From Elusimicrobiota bacterium (GTDB taxonomy: Bacteria > Elusimicrobiota > Elusimicrobia > UBA1565 > UBA9628): a DNA stretch of 64,000 bases. The stretch spans positions 1-64,000 of the forward strand of contig JAUYSH010000091.1 of assembly GCA_030696455.1 (NCBI GenBank), given 5' to 3'. Positions 25,876-34,710 of the stretch are shown in pieces. The notes beneath the pieces were generated by a model. It was not told the origin of the DNA, searched no databases, and worked only from the letters and a program-made list of their open reading frames with translations. Numbering within the stretch: position 1 is the first letter of the stretch; the number at the start of each line of letters is the position of its first letter. The position numbers were made by a program, and so were the translations under genes.

Positions 25876-26561
25876 AGGTCTCCGTCCTCGTTCCCGCTTA
25901 CAACGAGGCCAAGACGATCGCGGCGTGTCTCGAGGCGGTGTATGGGCGCAACCCGGGGCGGGACCTCGAGGTCATCGTCGTCGACGACGGGTCCACCGAC
26001 GGGACGTACGAGGCGGCGAGGGCCGCGGCGAAGACCGGCACGGTCGTGATCAAGCACGAGAAGAACTCGGGCAAGGGCATGGCGATACGGACGGCGCTGG
26101 CGGCGGCGACGGGCGAGGTGGTGCTGATTCAAGACGCCGACCTCGAGTACGACCCGGCCGATTACGCCAAGCTATTATTACCCATCGAGCAGGGCAACGC
26201 CGAGGTGGTGTATGGCTCGCGTCATCTGGCGGCGGGCAACGAGCGCTCCTACGCGCGCTACTACTGGGGCGGTCGCTTGGTCTCGGTGTGGTGCAATTTT
26301 CTGTACGGCTCTTCGATCACGGATGAGCCGACGTGCTACAAGGTGTTCAAGACCTCTTTGCTCCGGTCCTTCGATCTTAAATGCACCGGGTTCGAGTTCT
26401 GCCCCGAAGCGACGGCCAAGACCTTGCTGCGCGGCATTTCCATCTTCGAGGTGCCCATCAGCTATCGCCCGCGCCGCATCGAGGAGGGCAAGAAGATCCG
26501 CTGGCACGACGGGGTCGAGGCCCTGTGGACCTTGCTCAGGCTCCGATGGACGCGCGGCTAG
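25872..26561 (+). CDS. Family 2 glycosyltransferase (dolichyl-phosphate sugar synthase-like)
   Basis: 229 residues, GT-A fold: VLVPAYNEAKTI at the N-terminus, VIVVDDGSTDGT, then IQDADLEYDPADY with the DxD-type metal site and YGSRHL. No C-terminal membrane helix. Such enzymes move a sugar from a nucleotide donor to a polyprenyl phosphate, supplying the polytopic GT-C enzymes encoded just downstream. Start GTG 25872 overlaps the upstream stop; its end overlaps the next gene by 16 bp. Confidence 0.9.
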   Translation: MKVSVLVPAYNEAKTIAACLEAVYGRNPGRDLEVIVVDDGSTDGTYEAARAAAKTGTVVIKHEKNSGKGMAIRTALAAATGEVVLIQDADLEYDPADYAKLLLPIEQGNAEVVYGSRHLAAGNERSYARYYWGGRLVSVWCNFLYGSSITDEPTCYKVFKTSLLRSFDLKCTGFEFCPEATAKTLLRGISIFEVPISYRPRRIEEGKKIRWHDGVEALWTLLRLRWTRG

Positions 26562-27736
26562 ACCCGCGCCGTTCGGACGCGGCGGTTTTCACCTTGGCGC
26601 TGGCGCTGCGCCTGGGCTTCCTGGCTTTCTTCCTGTCTCGGGGCCTGGGCGAGGTGTACGGCCGCGACCTGTACTTCAACCTCGCGTTGTCCTGGCTCGG
26701 GCACCTGCCGATGCCGGCGTTTGACGCGACGCACCCGCCTCTTTATACGATGGTCATCGCCGCGGTGTTGGGTATTTTCCGCTCGCCGAATCCTCTTCCG
26801 GTTCTGTTGTTGCAGTGCCTCGCGGGTGCGGCCACCGTCGTTCTGGTCCGTCGTTTGGGGTCGCTCTTGGCGGATAACAGGACAGCGCGGCTTGCCGCGC
26901 TGTGGTGCGCCGTCGATCCCGCGCTCATCTTTTTTACTCCCCATCTTCAGAGCGAGACGGTATTTATCGCGATGACGCTTCTCTTTTTTGTCGGTCTGGT
27001 CCGCGAATGGGACCGTCCTCTGTCCTGGCGCCTGGTCGCGCTTGGTTTCTGGGGAGGCTTGTGCGTCCTTTGCCGTTCGGTCCTCGGCGGCTATCCCGCC
27101 CTTTTGTTTTTGGTCTTATGGCGAGCTCAGGGGCTCAAGCGAGCGTTCTTGTTCTGTGCCCTTCTCGGCGTCGGCTGGCTCGCTCCATCCATCGCGTGGA
27201 CGGCTAGAAATTATTTCGTTTACGGCAAGGTGGTCCCCGCCGCCACCTTGATGGGCTGGAACCTCTATGAGGGCTTCACTCTCGACCGCGAGGTCGTGCG
27301 CCGCCATCCCGCGGAGATGGGCGAAGAGGTCCGGCGGCTCGGGCTCACCGACCCCGTCGCCGTGGGCGATCACTTCGCCAAGAAGACCATGGCGCTCGTG
27401 CGCGCCGACCCGCTCGGCGCGGTCAAGATCGTCGTCGGCAAGGCCTTCCTGTTCTGGCGGCCCTTCCCGTACGACCCGCATGTCTGGTGGCAGCGCGGGG
27501 CGCTTGGGGTCTATTTCACCGTCGTCTTCGCGCTGGCGCTGTGGGGCGCGCGCGGAACGTTCGCCCCGGGCTCGGCGTGGGGCGCGGTGTGGGCGCTGAT
27601 CGTCTACCTGACCATGGTGCACTCCGTGTTCTTCACCTCGCTGCGCTACCGCCTGCCGCTTCAGCCCTTCCTGGTCCTGCTCGCGGCGGCGGGGGCGGCG
27701 GCCTTGCTCAGGGCGCGGGAGAAGCGGCGTGCGTAA
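26546..27736 (+). CDS. GT39/ArnT-like polytopic glycosyltransferase
   Basis: 396 residues from ATG 26546, which gives a short charged N-terminus before the first membrane helix. About nine to ten hydrophobic helices. The first periplasmic loop carries the acidic GT-C motif region (GRDLYFNLALSWL) and DATHPPLYTMVIA, the H-P-P-L-Y hallmark of PMT/ArnT enzymes. It should transfer a sugar from a polyprenyl-phosphate donor outside the cytoplasmic membrane. The acceptor cannot be predicted. Confidence 0.85.
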   Translation: MDARLDPRRSDAAVFTLALALRLGFLAFFLSRGLGEVYGRDLYFNLALSWLGHLPMPAFDATHPPLYTMVIAAVLGIFRSPNPLPVLLLQCLAGAATVVLVRRLGSLLADNRTARLAALWCAVDPALIFFTPHLQSETVFIAMTLLFFVGLVREWDRPLSWRLVALGFWGGLCVLCRSVLGGYPALLFLVLWRAQGLKRAFLFCALLGVGWLAPSIAWTARNYFVYGKVVPAATLMGWNLYEGFTLDREVVRRHPAEMGEEVRRLGLTDPVAVGDHFAKKTMALVRADPLGAVKIVVGKAFLFWRPFPYDPHVWWQRGALGVYFTVVFALALWGARGTFAPGSAWGAVWALIVYLTMVHSVFFTSLRYRLPLQPFLVLLAAAGAAALLRAREKRRA

Positions 27737-29387
27737 GCAGGTCGAGGCGGTCTCGCCCTGGGCCTGGGCCTTGCTCGCCTGCGCGGCGGCGGCCGTCCTG
27801 CTGCGCTTCATCGGCATCGGCTACGGCCTGCCGCACACCTACAACGCCGACGAGCCTCATCTCGTCAACACCGCGGTGTCCTTCGGCGGCGGCAGTCTCA
27901 AGCCGCACTCGTTCAAGTACCCGACGGTGTGGCCGACCATGCTCGCCGGGCTTTACGGCCTGTGGTTCGGGCTGTGGTCTATGCTCGGCTTGCGTAAATC
28001 CCCCGCGGACTTCGCCGCCCTGTACGGCTTCGCGCCCGCGGGCTTCTACCTGATCGCGCGCGTGGTCGCGGCGGCGGCGTCCTTGGCGGCACTCGTCGTC
28101 GTCTCGCGCACGGAGCGCGGCGAGGACCGCGCGCGCTGGCCTTACGGCGCCTTGGTGCTGGCCTTCTCGCCGGTGCTCGTCGAGCTGGCGCACGCCGCCA
28201 AGCCCGACTCGCTCATGCTCCTGTTCGTCGCGGGGGCGTGGGCCTGCGCGCTGCGCTTCCAGGCCGGCGGGCCGCGCGGCTGGCTGTACGCGGCGGGCGC
28301 CTTGGTGGGAGCCGCGTGCTCCACACAGTACACCGCCGCACCCCTGGCGTTGCTCATCCCGCTCGCCTGGCTTCTGCGCGACGGGGGAGTGGTGACATGG
28401 GCCTGGCCGCTGCAGGCCGCGGGCTTCGCCGCCGCCGCCTTCTTCCTGGGCTCGCCCTACATCGCGCTCGACTTCGGCCGCTTCGCCGCGGACTGGACCG
28501 ACTACGCCGACCTCGGCCGCCTGCGGCCTCACGACGGCGCGGCGATGGCCAAGACCGTGGCCCACAACCTCTGGACCTTCGGCGGCGAGGGCTCCCCGGC
28601 CGGGGCGGCCGCGGTTCTGGGACTCGGCGTGCTCGCGTGGCGCCGGACGCGCCGCGCGCTGCTGCTCGCGGTGCCGGTCGCGGCCTATTTCGCGGTCCTC
28701 GCGGCGTCGCCCGACGGGGGCTGGCAGCGCTACCTGCTGGGCGTGTTCCCCGCCTTGGCCCTTCTGGCGAGCGAGGGCATGGTCCTGCTCGGCGGCGTGA
28801 GCCCCTGGCGCCGGGCCGCGGTCGCCGCCCTCGTCCTGGCCCCCGGGTTGTTCCTGTCCGGGCGCTACGTCTACGACCTGACCTTGCCCGACACGCGCGC
28901 GCAGGCCGAATCATGGATGACGGAGAACATACCCGCGGGGGAGACCATACTGCTCGATCTGCCCCACGCCTCGCCGCGGGTCATCCCTTCTAAGGACCAG
29001 TGCGAAGAACTCGCCGCGCGCACCGCCGCCGCGGGCTCGGCGCGCTCGAAGCTGTGGCGCGCCATGGCCGAGCGCCATCCCGGCGGCGGCTGGCGGCTCT
29101 ACCGCATCCGGCGCTCGGCGGGGGATCTGTTCTCCGCGCCCAAGCACGTCGCCGCGTCGCAGGCCGACGGCGACTTCCTCGACGTGCGCCCCGGCCTCGA
29201 CCCCGTGCGCGCCGTGCGCGCCGGCTGGGTCGTCACGTCGAGCTTCGGCGCCGATCCGCGCCGCGCCCGGGAGCTCTCCACCTTCTTCTCCGAGCTCGCC
29301 GCCGGCGCCGACCTGGTCCGCGAGTTCCCGTCCGAGCCGGGGAAGACGATGGGGCCCTGGCTGAGGGTCTGGCGCCTGAGGAGATGA
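27729..29387 (+). CDS. Polytopic GT-C glycosyltransferase, second copy
   Basis: 552 residues starting at GTG 27729, which overlaps the previous gene by 8 bp. The N-terminal helix is followed by YNADEPHLVNTAVSF, the D-E-P motif loop typical of ArnT/PMT-like GT-C enzymes. Then come FKYPTVWPTMLAGLY, about ten membrane helices, and a soluble C-terminal domain from about residue 395 (QAESWMTENIPAGETILLDLPHASPRV). The latter resembles the periplasmic tail of this family. Part of the glycan locus. Confidence 0.82.
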   Translation: MRKQVEAVSPWAWALLACAAAAVLLRFIGIGYGLPHTYNADEPHLVNTAVSFGGGSLKPHSFKYPTVWPTMLAGLYGLWFGLWSMLGLRKSPADFAALYGFAPAGFYLIARVVAAAASLAALVVVSRTERGEDRARWPYGALVLAFSPVLVELAHAAKPDSLMLLFVAGAWACALRFQAGGPRGWLYAAGALVGAACSTQYTAAPLALLIPLAWLLRDGGVVTWAWPLQAAGFAAAAFFLGSPYIALDFGRFAADWTDYADLGRLRPHDGAAMAKTVAHNLWTFGGEGSPAGAAAVLGLGVLAWRRTRRALLLAVPVAAYFAVLAASPDGGWQRYLLGVFPALALLASEGMVLLGGVSPWRRAAVAALVLAPGLFLSGRYVYDLTLPDTRAQAESWMTENIPAGETILLDLPHASPRVIPSKDQCEELAARTAAAGSARSKLWRAMAERHPGGGWRLYRIRRSAGDLFSAPKHVAASQADGDFLDVRPGLDPVRAVRAGWVVTSSFGADPRRARELSTFFSELAAGADLVREFPSEPGKTMGPWLRVWRLRR

Positions 29388-29388
29388 C

Positions 29389-29952
29389 ATGGCCCTGCAC
29401 AATGTGATCGAGAACCTGATCCACGAGCTGCGCTACCGCGAGGTGCAGCCGCACCTGCGCCCGTGCCGCCGCCTGGCCGACCTCGGCTGCCGGTATGACC
29501 ATTTTTTCCTGACGCGGGTGAAGGACCGAGCGAAGGAATGCTGGGGACTCGACGTCACGGTCGAGAACGGGACCGACGGCAACGTAACGATAATCAATGC
29601 CGACATCACCAAACGTCTTCCCTTCGAGGACGGCTTCCTCGACCAGATCACGATACTGGCCGTGCTCGAGCACATCGCCGACCCCAAGGCCGTGCTCGCC
29701 GAGGTCCGCCGCTGCCTGGCGCCCGGCGGGCGCCTGATCGTGACCACGCCGACCAAGCTCGGCATCAAGGTCCACGATCTCCTCGTGCGCACGCGCCTGG
29801 TGCGCGACGTGGAGCCCGATGAGCACAAGGACTTCGACGTCTCGCCCGAGGCGCTCGCCGACTGGGCGCGCTCGGCCGGCCTCGTCGTCGAGGACGTGCA
29901 CTCCTTCGAGCTCGGCATGAACGCCTTCCTGCTCGCCAGCCGGCCTCAGTGA
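29389..29952 (+). CDS. Class I SAM-dependent methyltransferase
   Basis: 187 residues with a Rossmann-type SAM domain: motif I LADLGCRYDHFF is slightly unusual for DxGxGxG, then GLDVTVEN, NADITKRLPFEDGFLDQITILAVLEHI and the RRCLAPGGRLIVTTPT strand. It sits 1 bp after the GT-C gene, suggesting methylation of a glycan or lipid intermediate. Followed by the second copy of the 22-bp palindrome. Confidence 0.88.
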   Translation: MALHNVIENLIHELRYREVQPHLRPCRRLADLGCRYDHFFLTRVKDRAKECWGLDVTVENGTDGNVTIINADITKRLPFEDGFLDQITILAVLEHIADPKAVLAEVRRCLAPGGRLIVTTPTKLGIKVHDLLVRTRLVRDVEPDEHKDFDVSPEALADWARSAGLVVEDVHSFELGMNAFLLASRPQ

Positions 29953-29962
29953 GCCGCCGGCG

Positions 29963-29984
29963 CGACTGTTTCCGGAAACAGTCG
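29963..29984. repeat. 22-bp palindrome, copy 2
   Basis: CGACTGTTTCC-GGAAACAGTCG, 11 bp after the methyltransferase stop. GC-rich flanks can lengthen the stem. It separates two genes on the same strand; the promoter of the next gene lies just beyond it. Confidence 0.85.
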
Positions 29985-30000
29985 GCGCGGAGGATAATGA

Positions 30001-30006
30001 TAGGAT
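30001..30006 (+). promoter_or_regulatory. -10 element TAGGAT, predicted leaderless start
   Basis: TAGGAT ends 7 nt before GTG 30014. A second hexamer, GATAAT, is at 29994-29999. No Shine-Dalgarno is visible. Confidence 0.4.
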
Positions 30007-30013
30007 TGCGCTC

Positions 30014-30910
30014 GTGACGACGAGGAAAACGGCGCTGATCACGGGTGCCACCGGCTTCATCGGCCGGCGCCTGGCGGTCGTGCTGGCGGATCAGTACGCG
30101 GTGCGGGGGCTGGTGCGCCACTTCGCGCGCGCGAAGGAAGTGCTGCCCTCGGCCGTGGAACTCGTCCGGGGCGACCTGACCGACGCGGCGTCTTTGAAAG
30201 CCGCCGTCGCGGGCGCCGACGCGGTCGTGCACTTGGCCGCGCTCAAAGGCGACGAGCCCGACATCGTCGCGGTCAACGTGGGCGGGGCGCACAACCTGGT
30301 CGCGGCCTGCAAGGCCGCCGGGGTCAAGCGGGTGATCAACGTCGGCACCCAGGCCGCGCGCCTGCCGCGGCGCGGCGCTTACGGCGACACCAAGGCCCAG
30401 GCCGACGCGGTGTTCGCCGCCTCCGGGCTCGAGGTCACCACGCTCCTGCCGAGCGTCGTGTACGGCCCCGAGGACCCCGGCGTGTTCGGCAAGCTCGTGC
30501 GCCTGACCGCCACCGCGCCCTTCGTGCCGGTGATCGGCGACGGCACCGCCCGCTACCGGCCCGTGCACCTCGACGACGTGTGCGCGGTCATCGCGGGCTG
30601 CCTGCGCGACCCGAAGACCGTGGGCAAGACCTACGCCGTCGGCGGGCCGCAGACCGTCACCTACGACGGGCTCATCGAGGGCATCGGCGCGGGCCTGGGC
30701 CGCAACCCGTTCAAGGTCCATCTGCCCGCCCCGGCGGCGATGCTCATCGCCCGGGCCCTCGCGGCCGTCATGGCGTCGCCGCCGCTGACGGTGAGCAACG
30801 TGATCGGCGCCGTGCACAGCGCCCCCGACGCCGACTACGACGCGGTCTTCACCGAATTGGGCTTGAAAGCTCGTTCCTTTCCCCAAGGCATCAAGGACTC
30901 GTTGGCCTGA
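30014..30910 (+). CDS. NAD(P)-dependent epimerase/dehydratase-like SDR
   Basis: 298 residues, extended/atypical SDR: N-terminal ITGATGFIGRRLA dinucleotide fold, RGDLTDAASL, ADAVVHLAAL and NVGGAHNLVAACKAAGVKRVI. The active-site YxxxK is replaced in spacing by GAYGDTKAQAD, retaining Tyr and Lys. It resembles the NDUFA9-like/complex-I-type subgroup that often binds NAD(P)H and may modify nucleotide sugars or lipids. The position within the glycan locus favours a sugar substrate. Confidence 0.85.
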   Translation: MTTRKTALITGATGFIGRRLAVVLADQYAVRGLVRHFARAKEVLPSAVELVRGDLTDAASLKAAVAGADAVVHLAALKGDEPDIVAVNVGGAHNLVAACKAAGVKRVINVGTQAARLPRRGAYGDTKAQADAVFAASGLEVTTLLPSVVYGPEDPGVFGKLVRLTATAPFVPVIGDGTARYRPVHLDDVCAVIAGCLRDPKTVGKTYAVGGPQTVTYDGLIEGIGAGLGRNPFKVHLPAPAAMLIARALAAVMASPPLTVSNVIGAVHSAPDADYDAVFTELGLKARSFPQGIKDSLA

Positions 30911-30953
30911 TGTCATAGGCCTGTCGAACGCCTGAGACGGGCCCGCCATTTCC

Positions 30954-30959
30954 TATAAT
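30954..30959 (+). promoter_or_regulatory. Consensus -10 TATAAT, predicted leaderless start
   Basis: TATAAT ends 9 nt before ATG 30969, leaving at most 2-3 nt of leader. No recognisable -35 at the standard distance. Confidence 0.5.
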
Positions 30960-30968
30960 GTCGGACTC

Positions 30969-31721
30969 ATGGCCAAGCCCAAAGTCATCGTCGTCATGCC
31001 CGCCTACAACGCGGAGAAGACCCTCGAGCGCACCATCAAGGACATCCCGCCCGGCACGGTCGACGAGGTCATCCTCGTCGACGACTGCTCGAAGGACGGC
31101 ACCGTCGCGCTGGCCAAAAAGCTCGGCTTGACCGTGATCCAACACACGACCAACAAGGGCTACGGCGGCAACCAGAAGACCTGCTACACCGAGGCGCTGC
31201 GCAAGGGCGCCGACGTCGTGATCATGGTCCATCCCGACTATCAGTACGACGCGCGCCTGGTCCCGATCATGTCCGACTTGATCAGCCACGACATCTGCGA
31301 CATGGTGTGCGGCAACCGCATCCGCACCCGCTGGGAGGCGCTGCACGGCGGCATGCCGGTGTACAAGTACGTCTTCAACCGATTGCTGACCATGTTCGAG
31401 AACTCCGTCACCGGCCAGAACCTCGGCGAGTGGCACTCCGGCCTGCGCGCCTACTCGCGCAAGTGCCTGGAGACCGTGCCGTGGGAGGGCAACTCCGACG
31501 ACTTCGTCTTCGACCAGCAATTCCTCATCCAGGCGGCCTACCTGAAGCAGCGCCTCGGGGACGTGCCCGTCGCGGCGCGATATTTCGCCGAGGCCTCGTC
31601 GATCAACTTCACGCGCTCCTGCGAGTACGGCCTGTCGGCGATGTGGTGCCTGGGCCAGTACGTGCTGCAGCGCCTGGGCGTGATGCGCTTCGCCCTGTTC
31701 GAGCCGAAGACCGGGACATGA
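30969..31721 (+). CDS. Family 2 glycosyltransferase (DPM1-like)
   Basis: 250 residues: VIVVMPAYNAEKTLERTI, VILVDDCSKDGT, NKGYGGNQKTCYTEALRKGADVVIMVHPDYQYD (metal-site region with D-Y-Q-Y-D) and LGEWHSGLRAYSRKCL. Likely a polyprenyl-phosphate hexose synthase. It heads a four-gene overlapping unit with a GT-C enzyme, a WecA-like transferase and an FAD enzyme. Confidence 0.9.
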   Translation: MAKPKVIVVMPAYNAEKTLERTIKDIPPGTVDEVILVDDCSKDGTVALAKKLGLTVIQHTTNKGYGGNQKTCYTEALRKGADVVIMVHPDYQYDARLVPIMSDLISHDICDMVCGNRIRTRWEALHGGMPVYKYVFNRLLTMFENSVTGQNLGEWHSGLRAYSRKCLETVPWEGNSDDFVFDQQFLIQAAYLKQRLGDVPVAARYFAEASSINFTRSCEYGLSAMWCLGQYVLQRLGVMRFALFEPKTGT

Positions 31722-33679
31722 GCCGAGCCGCGGCGGCCTTCGCGCTGCTGACGGCCGGGCTCGGCGCGTTGTCCGCGGGCGACTCTCTGTGGGTGGCGCT
31801 GCGCCCCGGCTTCGTACCCTTGGTCCTGCTCGCGCTGACCGTGCTCTTGGCGACGGGCTCCGGGCGGATGGTGGTGGGCAAGCTCGACCTCGGCGACATG
31901 AGCGAGTCGCAGAAGACCTTGGCCGGGGCGACCTTGGGCTTGGGCCTGCTGGCCCTCGGCGGCTTCTTCCTCGGCGCGGCCGGATTGTTCAAGCCGTGGG
32001 CCGCCTCGGCGCTGCTCGCGGCGCTTTGGGTGGGGGGCTACGCCGAGCTGCGACCCGCGCTCGAGTCCTTGGCGCCCGACCGCAATCTGTTGCGCGAGCG
32101 CCCGCTCGCCGCCGCCGCCGTCGCCCTGCCCCTGCTCGCGGCGCTGTGGATGTGCCTCGTGCCGCCGCATCAGTACGACTCGCTCGTCTATCATCTCGCC
32201 TTGCCCCAGGCCTACCTGCGCGAAGGGCGCCTGTTCGCGCCGCCCGGCATCGTGTACTCCCATTTCCCGCAGAACGGCGAGATGCTCTTCTCCCTGGCGC
32301 TGTTGCTCGGCTCCGACCTGCTGGCGCAGATGTACATGTGGCTGGCGACCGTGCTCTCGATCTGGTGGATCTTCCTGCTCGGGCGGCGCGAGGCGCCGAT
32401 GAACGCGGTGGCGCTGGCGGCGATCTTCATCGCGACGCACTCGGCGCTGCTGCTGCTGTCCTCGACGACCTACGTCGAGCCGTTGGTCATGCTCTGGGTC
32501 ACCGCGGCCGCATTGTCTTATGAACGCTGGCGCGGCCTCGCCGCGGCGGGCGGTTCGCCCCGCGGCTGGCTCATCCTCTCGGCGCTGTTCACGGGCTTGG
32601 CGCTCGGGACCAAGTACTACGCCGGCATCGGCGCGGCGGCGTTCGGCCTGCGCCTGCTGTTCGCCTGCGCGCTCGACCGTCGCAAGGAGCGGGCCGTCGA
32701 CCTGCTCCTGTTCACCGGAATCGTCACGGCGCTGTTCGCGCCGTGGCTGATCAAGAACTGGGTGTGCGTGCGCAACCCCGTGTTCCCGTTCCTCTACAAG
32801 TGGTTCGAGAACACCGGGACCGGCTGGAACGCGGAGCTCGCCGCGGGCTACTTCAGCGTGCTCGTCGAGTACGGCCACGTCGGCGGCTTCTTCAAGAGCC
32901 TGATATCCTTGCCCATCCTCCTGCTGCGCAACCCGCTGCGCTTCGGCGGCGGCATGGACGTGCTCGGGGACCTGGGCTGGGACGTCACGCTGTGGCTGCT
33001 GCCGCTGGGGGCCTGGGCGGCGTCGAAGAGCCGGGCCCTGCGCGGTCTGCTGCTGCTCTGCGCGCTGTGGGGCGCGGCGTGGTTCTCGACGGGCGTCGTC
33101 CTTCGCTTCCTGACCGTGCTCGTGCCGGTGCTGGCGCTGCTCGGCGCCTGCGGCCTGGTCGCGCTGTGGGGGAGCCTTGCGCGCTGGTCGCGCGTCGTGC
33201 TCGCGGGGTCGCTCGGATTGATGACCGCGGCCCACCTGTTCCTTTTCGTCTTCGTCCACGCAACCTTCGGCTCGGGCGCGACGGCCTTCGGGCTCGAGAC
33301 GCGCGAGGAGTTCCTGACGCGGCGTCTGGATTACTACGCCTGCGCGGACTGGCTCCGGGGGCGGCCCGTCGAGAATGATAAAATACTGATCGTCGGGGAG
33401 CAGCGCGGCTACTTCGTGACGGCCGATCATCTCCCCAGCACCGTGCACATGCCCAACCTCTTCATCCGCCGGGCCAACGAGGCCGCCGACGCGCCGTCGC
33501 TGCTGGCGGCTTTCCGCGCGGAGGGGTTCACCCGCGTGCTGATCGTCCCGCGCGAGGCCGCCCGCCTGGGCCCCGGCCTGGGCTCGCTGACGCCCGCCGG
33601 CGCCGCCAACTGGAAGGGCCTCGAGGACGGCCTCAAAACGGAGTTCGCCGGCCGCGGCTGCGTGGTGGCTCGCCTGTGA
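31718..33679 (+). CDS. Large polytopic GT-C-type membrane protein
   Basis: 653 residues from ATG 31718 (ATGA overlap with the glycosyltransferase). Ten or more hydrophobic helices, with HQYDSLVYHLALPQAYLREG in the first large extracytoplasmic loop, an Asp-containing motif like that of GT39/GT83-type enzymes. It ends with a soluble region around LITVPREAARLG-like sequence after residue 600. Third GT-C-type protein of the locus. Confidence 0.78.
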   Translation: MSRAAAAFALLTAGLGALSAGDSLWVALRPGFVPLVLLALTVLLATGSGRMVVGKLDLGDMSESQKTLAGATLGLGLLALGGFFLGAAGLFKPWAASALLAALWVGGYAELRPALESLAPDRNLLRERPLAAAAVALPLLAALWMCLVPPHQYDSLVYHLALPQAYLREGRLFAPPGIVYSHFPQNGEMLFSLALLLGSDLLAQMYMWLATVLSIWWIFLLGRREAPMNAVALAAIFIATHSALLLLSSTTYVEPLVMLWVTAAALSYERWRGLAAAGGSPRGWLILSALFTGLALGTKYYAGIGAAAFGLRLLFACALDRRKERAVDLLLFTGIVTALFAPWLIKNWVCVRNPVFPFLYKWFENTGTGWNAELAAGYFSVLVEYGHVGGFFKSLISLPILLLRNPLRFGGGMDVLGDLGWDVTLWLLPLGAWAASKSRALRGLLLLCALWGAAWFSTGVVLRFLTVLVPVLALLGACGLVALWGSLARWSRVVLAGSLGLMTAAHLFLFVFVHATFGSGATAFGLETREEFLTRRLDYYACADWLRGRPVENDKILIVGEQRGYFVTADHLPSTVHMPNLFIRRANEAADAPSLLAAFRAEGFTRVLIVPREAARLGPGLGSLTPAGAANWKGLEDGLKTEFAGRGCVVARL

Positions 33680-34710
33680 GGAGCGACGCGGGGCTGCTGC
33701 TCGTCTCGTTCCTCTGCGCGGGCGCGGTCTCCTTCTTCATGACCCCGCTGGTGCGCCTGCTGTCGCTGCGCCTGGGCGTGCTCGACGCTCCCGGCTCGGC
33801 GGTCAAGACGCACAAGGAGCCCACCCCGGTGTTCGGCGGCGTGGCCATCTACCTGGGCTTCATGGCGACCATGCTCCTGCTGCGCCTGACGACGAACTTC
33901 CCGACCGGGACCCTCTACAACCTGCGCGCGCTCGTCCTCGGCGGCTCCCTGATCTTCGCGCTGGGGCTCATCGACGACCTCAAGCGCCCCGAGGGTGTCG
34001 ACTACAAGCCCAAGTTCCTCATCCAGATACTGGCCGCGATCCTGCTCATCCTGTTCGGCCTGCGCATGCGCTTCCTCGAGCCCGATTACGTCGCGGCGTT
34101 CGTGACCGTGGTCTGGGTCGTGGGCGTGACCAACGCCTTCAACATCGTCGACATCATGGACGGCCTGTCCGCGAGCCAGGCGGCGGTCGCGGCGCTGTGC
34201 TTCCTGATGATCTCCTTGCCGACCGAGGAGCTCTACGTCAACTTCGCCTCGGCGGCGCTCGCCGGGGCGGCGCTCGGGTTCCTGCCGTGGAACCTCTCGA
34301 AGAAGCGCAAGATCTTCATGGGCGACAGCGGCAGCCTGCTCATCGGCTTCCTGCTCGCGGGCATCTCGCTGGGCACGCGCTACTCCGAGGTCAACGACGC
34401 GGGCGTCTTCGCGCCGCTGTTGATCCTGTTCGTGCCCGCCTTCGACACCTTGTTCGTGAGCCTCCTGCGCTTGAACCAGGGCAAATCCCCGTTCCTGGGC
34501 TCCAAGGACCACTTCGCGCTGCGCCTCGAGAAGATGGGCTTCGCGCGCGGACGCGTGGTGCTGATGGCGGGGGCCGCGGCGGCCTTCCTCGGCTTCTGCG
34601 CGTTCCTCGTCACGCAGCTGCCGCTGGGCGGCGCGATTTCGGTGTACGTCCTCGTCGCGGTCCTGGTCGGCTGGGTCGGGCGCCGCATGGCGCTCGTCGA
34701 GATGCGATGA
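33676..34710 (+). CDS. WecA/MraY-family polyprenyl-phosphate sugar-1-phosphate transferase
   Basis: 344 residues, about ten membrane helices. Family motifs: the cytoplasmic KTHKEPTPVFGGVAIYL, GLIDDLK with the catalytic D-D, NAFNIVDIMDGLSAS (nucleophile region) and MGDSGSLLIGF. It initiates lipid-linked glycan synthesis by loading a sugar-phosphate onto undecaprenyl phosphate. It lacks the extended His motif of WecA sequences in what can be seen, so the sugar is uncertain. GTG 33676 overlaps the previous stop. Confidence 0.92.
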   Translation: MRSDAGLLLVSFLCAGAVSFFMTPLVRLLSLRLGVLDAPGSAVKTHKEPTPVFGGVAIYLGFMATMLLLRLTTNFPTGTLYNLRALVLGGSLIFALGLIDDLKRPEGVDYKPKFLIQILAAILLILFGLRMRFLEPDYVAAFVTVVWVVGVTNAFNIVDIMDGLSASQAAVAALCFLMISLPTEELYVNFASAALAGAALGFLPWNLSKKRKIFMGDSGSLLIGFLLAGISLGTRYSEVNDAGVFAPLLILFVPAFDTLFVSLLRLNQGKSPFLGSKDHFALRLEKMGFARGRVVLMAGAAAAFLGFCAFLVTQLPLGGAISVYVLVAVLVGWVGRRMALVEMR